Source of the DNA: Natrarchaeobius halalkaliphilus
GTDB lineage: Archaea; Halobacteriota; Halobacteria; Halobacteriales; Natrialbaceae
Reading direction: 5' to 3'
Assembly (NCBI RefSeq): GCF_003841485.1
Contig: NZ_REFY01000006.1
Span: forward strand, 167,333 to 231,332
DNA length: 64,000 nucleotides
This document shows positions 53,576 through 61,672 of the stretch, one piece after another; position 1 is the first letter of the stretch; the number at the start of each line of letters is the position of its first letter. The translations under genes and the position numbers were made by a program. Below the pieces are notes generated by a model, which was not told the DNA's origin, ran no database searches, and saw only the letters and a program-made list of their open reading frames with translations.

Positions 53576-53650
53576 GGGCGCTTAGCTCAGTCTGGACAGA
53601 GTGCTTGGCTTCGGACCAAGTTGCCGCGGGTTCAAATCCTGCAGCGCCCA
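53576..53650 (+). tRNA. tRNA-Arg (anticodon UCG)
   Basis: A 75-base cloverleaf. Acceptor GGGCGCT pairs with AGCGCCC plus discriminator A. The anticodon stem CTTGG/CCAAG closes loop CTTCGGA with anticodon TCG, and the T-arm is GCGGG-TTCAAAT-CCTGC. CCA is not encoded. The 3' end is the left attachment site of the element that follows. Confidence 0.95.
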
Positions 53651-53655
53651 TCGCA
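53638..53655 (+). repeat. Left attachment-like site (tRNA-Arg 3' end)
   Basis: CCTGCAGCGCCCATCGCA spans the last 13 bases of tRNA-Arg and five bases beyond. Its partner at 60559-60576 differs at one base. A second block follows each copy: 53669-53684 and 60580-60595 agree at 14 of 16 bases. Direct orientation. Confidence 0.72.
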
Positions 53656-53775
53656 GATTTTGAAAACAAAACCGCAAGACTGCGAAGCCCCAGGGCTCGA
53701 AATATAGCCTTGAGAACGCAGTGTTGTTGCTTTCGTTCAGTAGAATAATCTGGCGTACTGAGACGGCCACCCCGC

Positions 53776-54270
53776 CTACGGAAGATCGTAACCACAGTTC
53801 GGACAGAAGTTCTCATCGCCGTCCAATAAGTGTAGACATTCGATACAGATACGGTTACTCGGCGACGTGGAGATGTCTTCGAGAAAGTCCATTGCTGTCT
53901 GTGCTTCGGCTCCTGGTCCGTACCCGTCCGCATATCCTGGAAGGGTTGAGGCCCACTGGACGGTTCCCTCCTCATCAACGACGGCGACGTTCCCAGCGAT
54001 GTCGAGTTTCCCGTAGTGTTTGAATGCCTCCGACGGCGTCTGTTCGATGACCGCGTTCAGGGCACGATTGCGTTTGAGATCGCGCTCGTAGACCTCTTCA
54101 GCTGAGAGACGCCGTACTTCACCGGGGAAGTCAGTAATCGGATCGTGCTGTTCGTCGATCCGATCGATCTCCACAGTAATGTCGTGGTCGTCATGGAGCT
54201 GCGCTAGCAGACGTATCGCGTGGTTGTGCATCTCTCGTATCTCCGCGTCTGCGTAGTAGCGCACTTTCAT
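53776..54270 (-). CDS. Hypothetical protein with C-terminal zinc ribbon
   Basis: A 164-residue protein. The N-terminal two-thirds look alpha/beta (MKVRYYADAEIREMHNHAIRLLAQLHDDHDITVEIDRID), and the middle part (KHYGKLDIAGNVAVVDEEGTVQWASTLPGYADG) resembles a thioredoxin-like domain, but without a CxxC. The end has a zinc ribbon, CIECLHLL then CPNCG (about 142-159). No known family is recognised. It overlaps the preceding gene by four bases (ATGA), so the two act together or are at least co-translated. First gene inside the element. Confidence 0.68.
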   Translation of the reverse strand: MKVRYYADAEIREMHNHAIRLLAQLHDDHDITVEIDRIDEQHDPITDFPGEVRRLSAEEVYERDLKRNRALNAVIEQTPSEAFKHYGKLDIAGNVAVVDEEGTVQWASTLPGYADGYGPGAEAQTAMDFLEDISTSPSNRICIECLHLLDGDENFCPNCGYDLP

Positions 54271-54632
54271 GGTCCTGAATCGGCGTCCTCTGCAGTGGCA
54301 ATACGGTCGGCGAGACTCTCTGCGAACCAGTCGTTCGCAATCTCAGTGGCATGATCGATCATTTCTTGATGATCCATGTCGGTGTTGTCGAACGACTCGT
54401 TGGCCCGCCATCGTTCCTCGGACGAGTCGAACACGAGTACGTGAGTCGCCTCTTCCATATTCAATAGGAATACTTCGATCGTGCCCGGTGTCGAGCCGGG
54501 AAAACCCATTGCACCGTGGATTTTCGGGTGGTCGCTTTCGCCGATCTGCTTCACGATATCATCCGTGATCGGCTGATCTGGAAGCGACGAGAGAAACGAA
54601 GGCGGTGTTTCGGAATCCGAATCATCGGCCAT
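54267..54632 (-). CDS. Hypothetical acidic protein, co-transcribed with the zinc-ribbon gene
   Basis: A 121-residue soluble protein from MADDSDSETPPSF. The Asp/Ser-rich N-terminus is followed by an alpha/beta segment (PGTIEVFLLNMEEATHVLVFDSSEERW) and a helical end. No family or catalytic motif is recognised. An upstream ATG at 54758 was rejected because its extension is not acidic like the rest. It overlaps the zinc-ribbon gene by four bases. Confidence 0.6.
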   Translation of the reverse strand: MADDSDSETPPSFLSSLPDQPITDDIVKQIGESDHPKIHGAMGFPGSTPGTIEVFLLNMEEATHVLVFDSSEERWRANESFDNTDMDHQEMIDHATEIANDWFAESLADRIATAEDADSGP

Positions 54633-54790
54633 ACCGAGAGTTCGTGGAGGTGTCCCTTGAATCCACGTCAGTCGACACAGTTGCAGTTCAGAGGAATGTT
54701 TCACAACCAGGACAAACGCAAGAGCATGGGATATCGATGGAGCCGATCTGTTCCCCACGGTTTAGTAGCCTGCTTTCCAAGCGTTAACAT

Positions 54791-55054
54791 ATGGCTCCGT
54801 TCAGCGTCTCGTGGCATACGCTTCTCGAGGAACTCGATGATCTCCCGGAAGGAGCCACGTTAATTACGCCGCTATCCCACGACCGATTTCGCGTTACTGA
54901 CGTCCAGGAACAGCGGGTCATCATCAAGTTCCTTGACCATGAGATTGACGAGACACGACCGCTTCAACGTGATCAGTTCGAATCACCGAAGAGGCGGGAG
55001 ACTTCGAACTCGATAGACTTCCGCCAGACGCCGATCCGTTCCCGGCAGTTCTGA
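54791..55054 (+). pseudogene. N-terminal fragment of a frameshifted element protein
   Basis: The first about 63 codons (MAPFSVSWHTLLEELDDLPEGATL to PLQRDQFE) read as normal acidic haloarchaeal protein. From about 54982 the frame turns basic and ends at 55054, while the -1 frame, from 54979, reads RITEEAGDFELDRLPPDAD and continues without a stop into the 55093 ORF. A single-base loss near 54976-54982 (or a sequencing error, or recoding) therefore splits one gene of about 328 residues. The first part has a small beta-rich domain of unknown kind. Confidence 0.75.
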
Positions 55055-55092
55055 GCCTCCATCCGCGATTCGAGATCGACGAAGACCGAGGT

Positions 55093-55776
55093 GTGATCGA
55101 GGAGAAAGAGGAACCGACGACCAGCCAGCTCCTCGACACTGCGGAGACATCCAAGACCGACGAACAAGAGCGGACCGAACCCGACCTCGAGGTGTATGCG
55201 GACGCACTATTGCTGGTTGACGCACTCGAACGACACGAAGTCAACGTGTTGGAGGAGATAGAGACGGATGCCCTGGTGAACCTCTACACCTTACTGTCCG
55301 ATGTCCAGCGGAATGCAAACGACCTCCGTCAAGACGTTGCCGACGTGCTGCTGAATCGACTCCATCACGACCGACCGGTGAGCGGGCCGTTCGGATCCGT
55401 ACAGCGGACCACGAGGCGTAATCGGACACTGAAAGGTGACGAAGAAGTCCTGGAAACGCTCGAAAAAGCCGGGATCGACCGTGAGCGCGTACTGGGTGTT
55501 GATCGCGAGAAGGTCGACGACGCACTCGAGGTGACCGAACTCTCCGAGAGCGACGTGTACGAGACCGAAAAGCGCGAGTACATCCGCAAGGCCGAGGTCG
55601 ACGAAGAACGAAAGGAGAGTCGCCTTCAGGGCCTCAAAGACCAACTCGCAGCCACGGACGGAGAAGAGGCCGAGGAACTCCGACAGGAGATCGAGGATCT
55701 GGAAGCTCGTATCGATGAGTTGACTGAGTTCAAGTCCGGGCAGGCCTACCACACCCAGGCAGGGGGTGGGCCATGA
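55093..55776 (+). CDS. C-terminal part of frameshifted coiled-coil protein
   Basis: The ORF from GTG 55093 gives 227 residues, but the same frame is coding back to 54979, where it joins the 54791 fragment. The protein is helical: a central region (VYADALLLVDALERHEVNVLEEIETDALVNLYTLLSDVQ), a basic patch (GPFGSVQRTTRRNRTLKGDE) and a C-terminal coiled coil (SRLQGLKDQLAATDGEEAEELRQEIEDLEARIDEL). Similar coiled-coil proteins occur in haloarchaeal plasmids and proviruses, as far as I recall; no named function. It overlaps the CcbP-like gene by four bases. Confidence 0.7.
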   Translation: MIEEKEEPTTSQLLDTAETSKTDEQERTEPDLEVYADALLLVDALERHEVNVLEEIETDALVNLYTLLSDVQRNANDLRQDVADVLLNRLHHDRPVSGPFGSVQRTTRRNRTLKGDEEVLETLEKAGIDRERVLGVDREKVDDALEVTELSESDVYETEKREYIRKAEVDEERKESRLQGLKDQLAATDGEEAEELRQEIEDLEARIDELTEFKSGQAYHTQAGGGP

Positions 55777-56129
55777 CACGCTCAGACCGAGATGAAGAAC
55801 GCGAAGAGCGAATCAAGACGAGGATTACCGTCGATACATATAGCCCCGAAGAGGCGGCGATGGGCTGGTATGCGTATCTGGGTGATTTCCTTGACTTCCC
55901 CTTCGAAGCTCGCTGTGTCGAACAGCGAGAAGAATCTCCGCTAAAGGAAGGCGAAACGGTGCGCGTGGTGGGAATGTCATCGACAGAACCAACTCTCAGT
56001 CAGATGTTCGTGACGGTCGAGTGGATGAATCGAGAACTCGGCGTCCCACTGGGGCAATTGGAACCCATAGAGCCTAGTGCCGATACCGAGCAGGCCATTG
56101 AAGACTGGTACTACTGGCTCGAACGATAA
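55773..56129 (+). CDS. CcbP-like calcium-binding protein
   Basis: A 118-residue acidic protein. The pattern EEAAMGWYAYLGDFLDFPFEARCVEQREESPLKEGETVRVVGM is typical of the CcbP (cyanobacterial calcium-binding protein) family. The end (EDWYYWLER) is a short helix. Ca2+ buffering is the family's proposed role; here the calcium-contacting acidic residues are present only in part. It overlaps the coiled-coil gene by four bases (ATGA). Confidence 0.72.
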   Translation: MTRSDRDEEREERIKTRITVDTYSPEEAAMGWYAYLGDFLDFPFEARCVEQREESPLKEGETVRVVGMSSTEPTLSQMFVTVEWMNRELGVPLGQLEPIEPSADTEQAIEDWYYWLER

Positions 56130-56152
56130 GCGTGGGGACAGAAGCCCCTATC

Positions 56153-57973
56153 TCAGCCATCCGAACTCACCTCGCCATCGACCGGAGAGCGAAACTCGTC
56201 CAGTAGATCGTCCAGCATGGGTCGTAGCTTGTACTTCCGGTAGTGTTCCTCACGCATCGCCTCGACGTACTCGCGCCACTCGTCGAGTTCGTCGCCTTCT
56301 TGGGCCGCTTCGCCCGCGTATCTGAGCCAGCGGACAGCCGTCTCGTAGCTGTCGTGTTTCCCCTGCTCGACGATCGGCTCGACGTTCGATTTGCACGTAC
56401 GGATCACCCACTGGGAACGATGTGCCGTGACCGCCTCAACGACAGTCTCGACGACGCCGAATCTGTCGGAGCGATCAGCAACGTCGATGGCTTCGTCGTA
56501 CAGGTCTTCCTCGAGGAAGACTTCGGCTGCGTGTTCCGACGTTGGATGCTGCTCGCGGAGTGACGTCAGGAGTTTACTTCGAACGGATTCCCACTCGTCG
56601 CCTGCGAGTTCTTCCACAGCGCCATACGCCCTCGGCGATGGGCTCTCTTCGAAAGCAACGATCGCAGCTCGGAGCGCAAGATCCTCTTCGCCCAGACTCG
56701 CAGCCCGATCCCGGAGCCACTCTGCCAGCTTGTCTTTCCGGAAGCCCTCGACAGCCAGTCCGTGTTCGGCAACGTCCAGTGCAGCCATCGGGTTGTCAGT
56801 GTCACGAAGTGTCTTTGCAATCTCGAGCAGCGACTGCGGTGTCGAGAGGATCTCAATCGCGCAGTTGGAAGCCGCCTGTATCTCGCCCTCTCGTGCCAGC
56901 ATCTCGGTATATGGCTGGATCTTGCCTGCTGCCCTGGCCAGGTTGAGATACTCGTCAGTACGTCCCTGCCGTTCGAGAACGGAGAGACGTACCGTGGCGA
57001 GACCAACGACGTACTCCGGTTCGTCAACGTCGAGTTCCCCTTCAGTGAGAGCGCCATCGAGAGCCTGCTGGAGTCGGTCGTCGTCCCACCCTTCCCGTGC
57101 TGCGTCGGCGGCGACAGCAAGCGTCGGTCTACCGGTAAAGTGTTGTATCTTCTCGTCCCACTCGGTGAGGCGCTGTGCCCACTGTTCACGCTCGTTCTCG
57201 CTCAATTCGACAAGCAGCATCGCTTCTGCGAAGGTCTCGGCCAGCGTCGCCAGGGTCTCGTAGAGGTCGGTGACGTCGTGCGGGAGCAGTCCGGGCCAGC
57301 GGTTGGTCGCGAGCACCTCCGTGACCGCCTCGAGAATCTCTACTGCTGTCTCTCCATCACTAGCGTCCAGTGCCTGCTGTGCCTGCTCGATCAACTCATC
57401 CAGTTCCGACGCCATCCGATTTGCCTCTGCATAGGCGTCGCTGTGCCCTCGTTGTCCAGGCTTTGGCAATGCGTGGTCCGCCCGTTTGCGGATGGACTCG
57501 ATATTCACCGACACGGTGGTGTCGGAAGCAGTCGCATCTGCAGGCATGAGACGGGGTTCGATCCACTCGGCAATTTCCGGGCGGTTTTCCGCGAGCTCGA
57601 TGAGCAACTCCTCGAGGCGTTCACGACCTGTTCCTTCGACTAATTCCGAGACGGGTGGCCTGTCGTCGACACGCTCGGGATCGCGGAGACACGTCAGCAG
57701 GACCGCCACACGGTGTTTGCAGATTCCTCCGTGGTCGTATGGACAAGAGCACTCCGTGCGCGCAACGCCAGCATCGTCGAACTCGATCGTGACCGTGTAG
57801 GGTTGGTACTGGCTTCCCTCGACGTCGGCACGGACCGTCTTCCCACGGCGAACCACCTCACCGACTGCGCCGCGCTCGTAGTAGGACTGGCCGCGATCGG
57901 CGGAGCTAGACCTGGCGAGGTCTCTGATCGTTGCTTCTGTGATGGGTGGCCATCGCTCGTCACTCATGCTCAT
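56153..57973 (-). CDS. SWIM zinc-finger protein with helical repeats
   Basis: About 606 residues from MSMSDERWPP. Residues about 55-95 carry a SWIM finger, CSCPYDHGGICKH (C-x-C-x7-C-x-H). The rest, about 120-600, is all-helical and resembles TPR-like arrays (YLNLARAAGKIQPYTEMLAREGEIQAA; AAEVFLEEDLYDEAIDVADRSDRF). SWIM fingers bind DNA or protein; no enzyme domain is seen. A second SWIM protein lies at 60735 beyond the element's right end. Convergent with the CcbP-like gene. Confidence 0.85.
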   Translation of the reverse strand: MSMSDERWPPITEATIRDLARSSSADRGQSYYERGAVGEVVRRGKTVRADVEGSQYQPYTVTIEFDDAGVARTECSCPYDHGGICKHRVAVLLTCLRDPERVDDRPPVSELVEGTGRERLEELLIELAENRPEIAEWIEPRLMPADATASDTTVSVNIESIRKRADHALPKPGQRGHSDAYAEANRMASELDELIEQAQQALDASDGETAVEILEAVTEVLATNRWPGLLPHDVTDLYETLATLAETFAEAMLLVELSENEREQWAQRLTEWDEKIQHFTGRPTLAVAADAAREGWDDDRLQQALDGALTEGELDVDEPEYVVGLATVRLSVLERQGRTDEYLNLARAAGKIQPYTEMLAREGEIQAASNCAIEILSTPQSLLEIAKTLRDTDNPMAALDVAEHGLAVEGFRKDKLAEWLRDRAASLGEEDLALRAAIVAFEESPSPRAYGAVEELAGDEWESVRSKLLTSLREQHPTSEHAAEVFLEEDLYDEAIDVADRSDRFGVVETVVEAVTAHRSQWVIRTCKSNVEPIVEQGKHDSYETAVRWLRYAGEAAQEGDELDEWREYVEAMREEHYRKYKLRPMLDDLLDEFRSPVDGEVSSDG

Positions 57974-58140
57974 GATGCGTGAATCGTATCCGCTCGTGGA
58001 AATGTGTCTCGTCAATCGTACTCATCAACGGAACGATAGCGAGACATCGTCACCGATTCCGCCTGGAATACTGTGGTGGTGCCGCTCTCTGTTTCTCAAC
58101 GACGACTGGATCGTCATCAATACCAACAGTATCGAAGAAC

Positions 58141-58686
58141 TCAATCAAATTCGGAAACGAAATCTTCGGCGAGTTCGCCAGCGAGTTCCCCACCGGTAAG
58201 CCAGGTGATTTGCTCATTATCGAACCCGTATTGGGGAAGTAGCGATTCTGCCGCTTCACCAAGCGGGATATCGTTTGTTACGATCGTGATCCGATCAGCG
58301 GTGTCGTTGAGAAGTATTTCGAGCGCCAGACCCACAATTTCCGTATCCGCTTTTTCGACGGTGTCCTCTGTTCGATCGCTGGCACTCGCGATGAAACTCC
58401 GCGCTTGATCCATCACGTTCGATACCTCCGACATCGAATAGGATGGACTTTCGGTGACCTTCATCCACCCCTCCTGAAGTGCTTCGTCGACGGCTGCATC
58501 ATCGGCGGTATACTCCTCGAGAGCTGGGTCTCCGGTCACTTCGGCATACACCTGTGGCGAGATACGGAAGACGGTATCGCGCCGACGGGCTTCGCGGGCC
58601 AGCGCTTGGAAGCGTGTGCTCTCCCACCGTCCACAACTAATGAGGACCGACGAATCGATGAAAACGACGTCTTTGTCGCTTTCCAT
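58141..58686 (-). CDS. PIN-domain protein, probable toxin
   Basis: A 181-residue PIN-like nuclease. The acidic active-site set is visible: Asp11 in VFIDSSVLI, Glu49 in VYAEVTGDP, Asp114 in VEKADTEIVGLALEI and Asp139 in IVTNDIPLGEAA. This metal-dependent RNase fold is typical of VapC toxins, though longer than the usual 130. It follows the wHTH gene by five bases, which looks like a toxin-antitoxin pair in which the antitoxin is a winged-helix repressor. Confidence 0.85.
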   Translation of the reverse strand: MESDKDVVFIDSSVLISCGRWESTRFQALAREARRRDTVFRISPQVYAEVTGDPALEEYTADDAAVDEALQEGWMKVTESPSYSMSEVSNVMDQARSFIASASDRTEDTVEKADTEIVGLALEILLNDTADRITIVTNDIPLGEAAESLLPQYGFDNEQITWLTGGELAGELAEDFVSEFD

Positions 58687-58691
58687 ACCGA

Positions 58692-59207
58692 TCAGTCCTC
58701 AACGACGGGCCGTAGTGCGTCCAAAATGACGCCTGCCTCCAAGGGTGAGATCTCTTGCTCGCGAGCCATAATCTGGTGCGTCACCGATCCGTCGACGTAT
58801 TCGTGCGCGTATTCGATCGCAACGGCGAGCCCGTCCAATCCGTGGCGATCGACGTACGTATCGATGTCGTCGTCCCGCGTTCGACGGGCGATCGCCTCGA
58901 CCAACTCCGCCGTGATTCGCCGTTTGGTATCGTCTTCTACCAGTTGGAGATCGATCTCCTGAGCGGTATACTCCGCTGGCCGACCCTCGTTTGCCTGGTC
59001 GATGAAGCCTGAAGCTTCGAGATCGTCGACGTATTCGTAGACTGTCCGCTGTGGGAGCTCAAGCGTCTCGACGATTGCTTGGATCGTGGTCTCCGGATGA
59101 TGGCGGATATAGGTATAGATCCATGCTTTGCGGGCGTTTCTAAGCAGTGCAAACACCTCGCCACCAGTATCGAGCGGAGTTTCCCAGTTCGCTTCTCTCG
59201 TTGCCAT
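58692..59207 (-). CDS. Winged-helix regulator paired with PIN protein (putative antitoxin)
   Basis: A 171-residue protein from MATREANWETPLDTG. wHTH at about 25-90: RKAWIYTYIRHHPETTIQAIVETLELPQRTVYEYVDDLEASGFID with wing GRPAEYTAQEIDLQL. The rest (about 95-171) is helical and may neutralise the PIN nuclease or mediate dimerisation. A seven-base inverted repeat lies 60-77 bases upstream of its start, a candidate autoregulatory operator. The upstream ATG at 59360 was rejected because it runs through this region. Confidence 0.78.
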   Translation of the reverse strand: MATREANWETPLDTGGEVFALLRNARKAWIYTYIRHHPETTIQAIVETLELPQRTVYEYVDDLEASGFIDQANEGRPAEYTAQEIDLQLVEDDTKRRITAELVEAIARRTRDDDIDTYVDRHGLDGLAVAIEYAHEYVDGSVTHQIMAREQEISPLEAGVILDALRPVVED

Positions 59208-59266
59208 CTCTAGTAGCGAATTGCACGCGAAACGCAAAAGCCTTGCTGAGACAGAACCGAACGAGA

Positions 59267-59284
59267 TGTCCGTTTGTACGGACA
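59267..59284. promoter_or_regulatory. Inverted repeat, candidate operator of the wHTH-PIN pair
   Basis: TGTCCGT-TTGT-ACGGACA (seven-base arms, four-base spacer), 60-77 bases upstream of the regulator ATG at 59207; the TATA-like CTTTTGCG (minus strand, about 59234-59241) lies between. This placement fits binding by the wHTH protein itself. Confidence 0.45.
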
Positions 59285-59444
59285 AATCTGGTGATGGTAC
59301 TCGATAGACTGAAAGAGGCCACTGGAACAGCGCGTCTTGCGTACCAAGCGAGACTTCCATCGCTATCTCACGACTGTATCTGCGAGCAATTCCAGAAAGA
59401 TATGGAAGTGCTCAATTACTGATCGATACGACCAGAGTGTCGTG

Positions 59445-60455
59445 TTATAGCCGATCTAGATAATCCCTCCGCTGTTCCATCTTTTCTTTCTCTGTACGTT
59501 GGTCGTAGTGCATCTCAAGCACCTGTTCGGAGACGTTTGCTCGATCGCCGACTGCCTTCATCGGCCAGTCTTGCTGGAGCGAGTGCGTGATCCCACCGCG
59601 ACGAAGTGCGTGTGGACTCTCGCTCGATGGACACTCCGAAGCGCGTTCGTATTCAGTCGCTGGACAGTCATCGATGTTACGTCCATGTGGACAGTCTTCA
59701 CCCCGAATACATGGCCACGTATACCGATAACAATCTCCTCGAAGCGTCGTCGTATGAGCACGTCCCTGTGACGTCGTAATAAGCGGCTCACGATCGTACT
59801 CGTCCACAGACGCTGGTCGTCGCTGCTCAATCCAGTCGATCAAAAGCTGACAAACCTTGTCTGACAGCGCGATAAACCGTTCGCCGTCTGTGCTGTTCTT
59901 GATAGGCGTATCGGTCTCAGGTCGATGGACGACCTGCAAGGACTTCTCTTCGGAATCGAAATCGTCCACGTCAAGCGAGTGGATTGCCCCGACTCGTATC
60001 ATCGTATGCCACATCAGTGCGATCACAACGTGGTGTCGAGACGCGTATTCGTAGCGACGGAGGTAAGCGAGTAGTTCTTCGGCGCGCTCCTCCTCGAGCA
60101 TCTCGTCACGCACGTTATCATCACCGGTCAGGTTCGGTGATCGAATTTTCACGTGGAGGTCTTCCGGTGCTCCATCGATCGATTCCACCCACCTGATGAA
60201 GACCCGTAGCGTGTCCATCTGGGTCTTTTCGGTTGCAGGTGAGAGATCACCTTCATCCCGCCGCCACAGCCGGTATCGGTGCAGCTTTCGACCAGTCAGA
60301 TTATTCAGGTTCGTGATCTCCTCGTTGTTACACCACCGGATGAAATGCCCAAGTCGGGATCGATGTGAGCGAATCGTCGCTTCGGTGACGTTGTTCTCCC
60401 TGTCAGCTAGGTACAATTCAAGCGCGGTTTCCGGTTCGATCGGTTCGAGACTCAT
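59445..60455 (-). CDS. Tyrosine recombinase / integrase (XerC/D-like)
   Basis: A 336-residue phage-integrase family protein. N-terminal SAM-like core-binding domain (about 8-95) and catalytic domain (about 115-330) with Arg154 (MIRVGAIHS), Lys186, His282-x-x-Arg285 (SPHALRRGG) and nucleophile Tyr317 (LEMHYDQ). The usual second His/Trp before the tyrosine appears to be Asn308. A four-cysteine segment (Cys249, 255, 264, 275) may bind zinc. The start is ATG 60455 (MSLEPIEPETALELYL); a longer ORF running to 61349 overlaps the SWIM gene and is spurious. It is adjacent to the right att-like site. Confidence 0.9.
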   Translation of the reverse strand: MSLEPIEPETALELYLADRENNVTEATIRSHRSRLGHFIRWCNNEEITNLNNLTGRKLHRYRLWRRDEGDLSPATEKTQMDTLRVFIRWVESIDGAPEDLHVKIRSPNLTGDDNVRDEMLEEERAEELLAYLRRYEYASRHHVVIALMWHTMIRVGAIHSLDVDDFDSEEKSLQVVHRPETDTPIKNSTDGERFIALSDKVCQLLIDWIEQRRPASVDEYDREPLITTSQGRAHTTTLRGDCYRYTWPCIRGEDCPHGRNIDDCPATEYERASECPSSESPHALRRGGITHSLQQDWPMKAVGDRANVSEQVLEMHYDQRTEKEKMEQRRDYLDRL

Positions 60456-60558
60456 AGCTCTGTGAGTGCGAACTCGAGGCCAGAACCGCCGATCACAGAT
60501 CGCCGATTTACGCCGTTTCAGGGCCAGTAAGGGACTTCGTTCACCGCGTGAACAAGCG

Positions 60559-60576
60559 CCTGCAGCCCCCATCGCA
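60559..60576 (+). repeat. Right attachment-like site
   Basis: CCTGCAGCCCCCATCGCA matches the tRNA-Arg 3' end at 17 of 18 bases (one G to C) in direct orientation and lies 103 bases upstream of the integrase start. See the left site at 53638. Confidence 0.72.
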
Positions 60577-60734
60577 ACCAAATCGCCAGACTGCGGTACG
60601 AAAGCGAAAATTTCTGAGAGGATGATCGTTCGATTTCTGAACGAAAGCGAGCATGGCTCACACTCGGCACGGGAATTCTCTGGACAGTCGGTGGTCCAGA
60701 AACGGTTCCCCCCTAGCCCGCGTAGTCGAGACAA

Positions 60735-61535
60735 ATGAACGTCGACGATGAGACGATCCAGGACCGGTGTACAGATGTCGTATTCGAACGCGGCCAGAAC
60801 TATCGTCAGGAAGGCCGAATCCAGCAGATCGGGCGATTCGGCGACCTCGTCACCGCGGACGTTCAGGGCTCGAACCTGTACGACGTGACTGTCGAACTGA
60901 ACGGGAACGGCATCGATACACGGTGCACATGTCCGTACGACGGGGCGGGCGATTGCAAACATGTTGTCGCAGTGTTGCTCGATATCGTTGCGGACCCGCC
61001 TGCTGACGAGAGCGCCCAAATCGAAGCGATACTCGACGACGTGTCCGCTGAGGACCTCCGCGTGTTCGTCCGGGATGTACTCGCCACACACCAAGACCTG
61101 CGCGACCAGTTTCTCGTGCAGTTTGGCGACGATCACAAGTCGGTCGAGAAGTACCGCGAAGAAATCGACCGACTGTTCGAACAGGATGCCGATCCGACTG
61201 TATTTACCGCGATCGACTTCTCGCGGTTTTTCGAGATTGCCAAACAGTACCGCGACCGCAACAGGTACCTCGCTGCAGCAACGGTGTATCGGGCAGTCTT
61301 CGAGGCGGTCGACGAGAACTTCACCAGAATCGACGGCGCCTACGACCACTACGCACAGACACTCCAGCGGGCACTCGATGACTACGTCGACTCCGTTCTC
61401 GCAACCGACCCGAGCCCCAAGGAGTTCGATCGATACGCAGGCGTGCTGGAATCGCAGGCATCGACGGATCCACCAATCAACAACGAGCAGTTCCGGCGGG
61501 CGCTCGACAACCTCGAGGACCGATACGACCCATAG
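60735..61535 (+). CDS. SWIM zinc-finger protein
   Basis: A 266-residue protein. N-terminal part (YRQEGRIQQIGRFGDLVTADVQGSNLYDVTVELNGNGIDTRC) followed by SWIM finger CTCPYDGAGDCKH (about 61-73; C-x-C-x7-C-x-H), then a helical region with AAATVYRAVFEAVDENFTRIDGAYDHYAQTL. It is a shorter relative of the SWIM protein in the element. It lies just outside the right att-like site, on the other side from the integrase. Confidence 0.8.
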   Translation: MNVDDETIQDRCTDVVFERGQNYRQEGRIQQIGRFGDLVTADVQGSNLYDVTVELNGNGIDTRCTCPYDGAGDCKHVVAVLLDIVADPPADESAQIEAILDDVSAEDLRVFVRDVLATHQDLRDQFLVQFGDDHKSVEKYREEIDRLFEQDADPTVFTAIDFSRFFEIAKQYRDRNRYLAAATVYRAVFEAVDENFTRIDGAYDHYAQTLQRALDDYVDSVLATDPSPKEFDRYAGVLESQASTDPPINNEQFRRALDNLEDRYDP

Positions 61536-61672
61536 AACGGTTCAAACTGACGTGGGTAAGAGGTGACATAGATTAGTGCAGTCAACCCCCTACCATTACA
61601 TAATTATCATTGGAAATACCGGTGACCACCCTATCCAGAACTATTTTCACACTATGCAAATAATTGCAGGAT

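Larger units (their letters stand above)
53651..60576. mobile_element. Putative integrative element at tRNA-Arg(UCG), about 6.9 kb
   Basis: Delimited by the tRNA-Arg 3' end on the left and an 18-base near-copy on the right, with a tyrosine recombinase just inside the right end. Cargo: two small genes starting with a zinc-ribbon protein, a frameshifted coiled-coil protein, a CcbP-like protein, a SWIM zinc-finger protein and a wHTH-PIN pair. No replication, capsid or conjugation gene is recognised, so it may be a degenerate or mobilisable island. The right boundary could lie further out if the site is internal to a larger composite. Confidence 0.65.

Noticed and set aside
60456..61349. N-terminal extension of the integrase frame to 634 residues
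   Set aside because: The extension overlaps the SWIM gene on the other strand and the att-like site. The integrase family start is MSLEPIEP at 60455.
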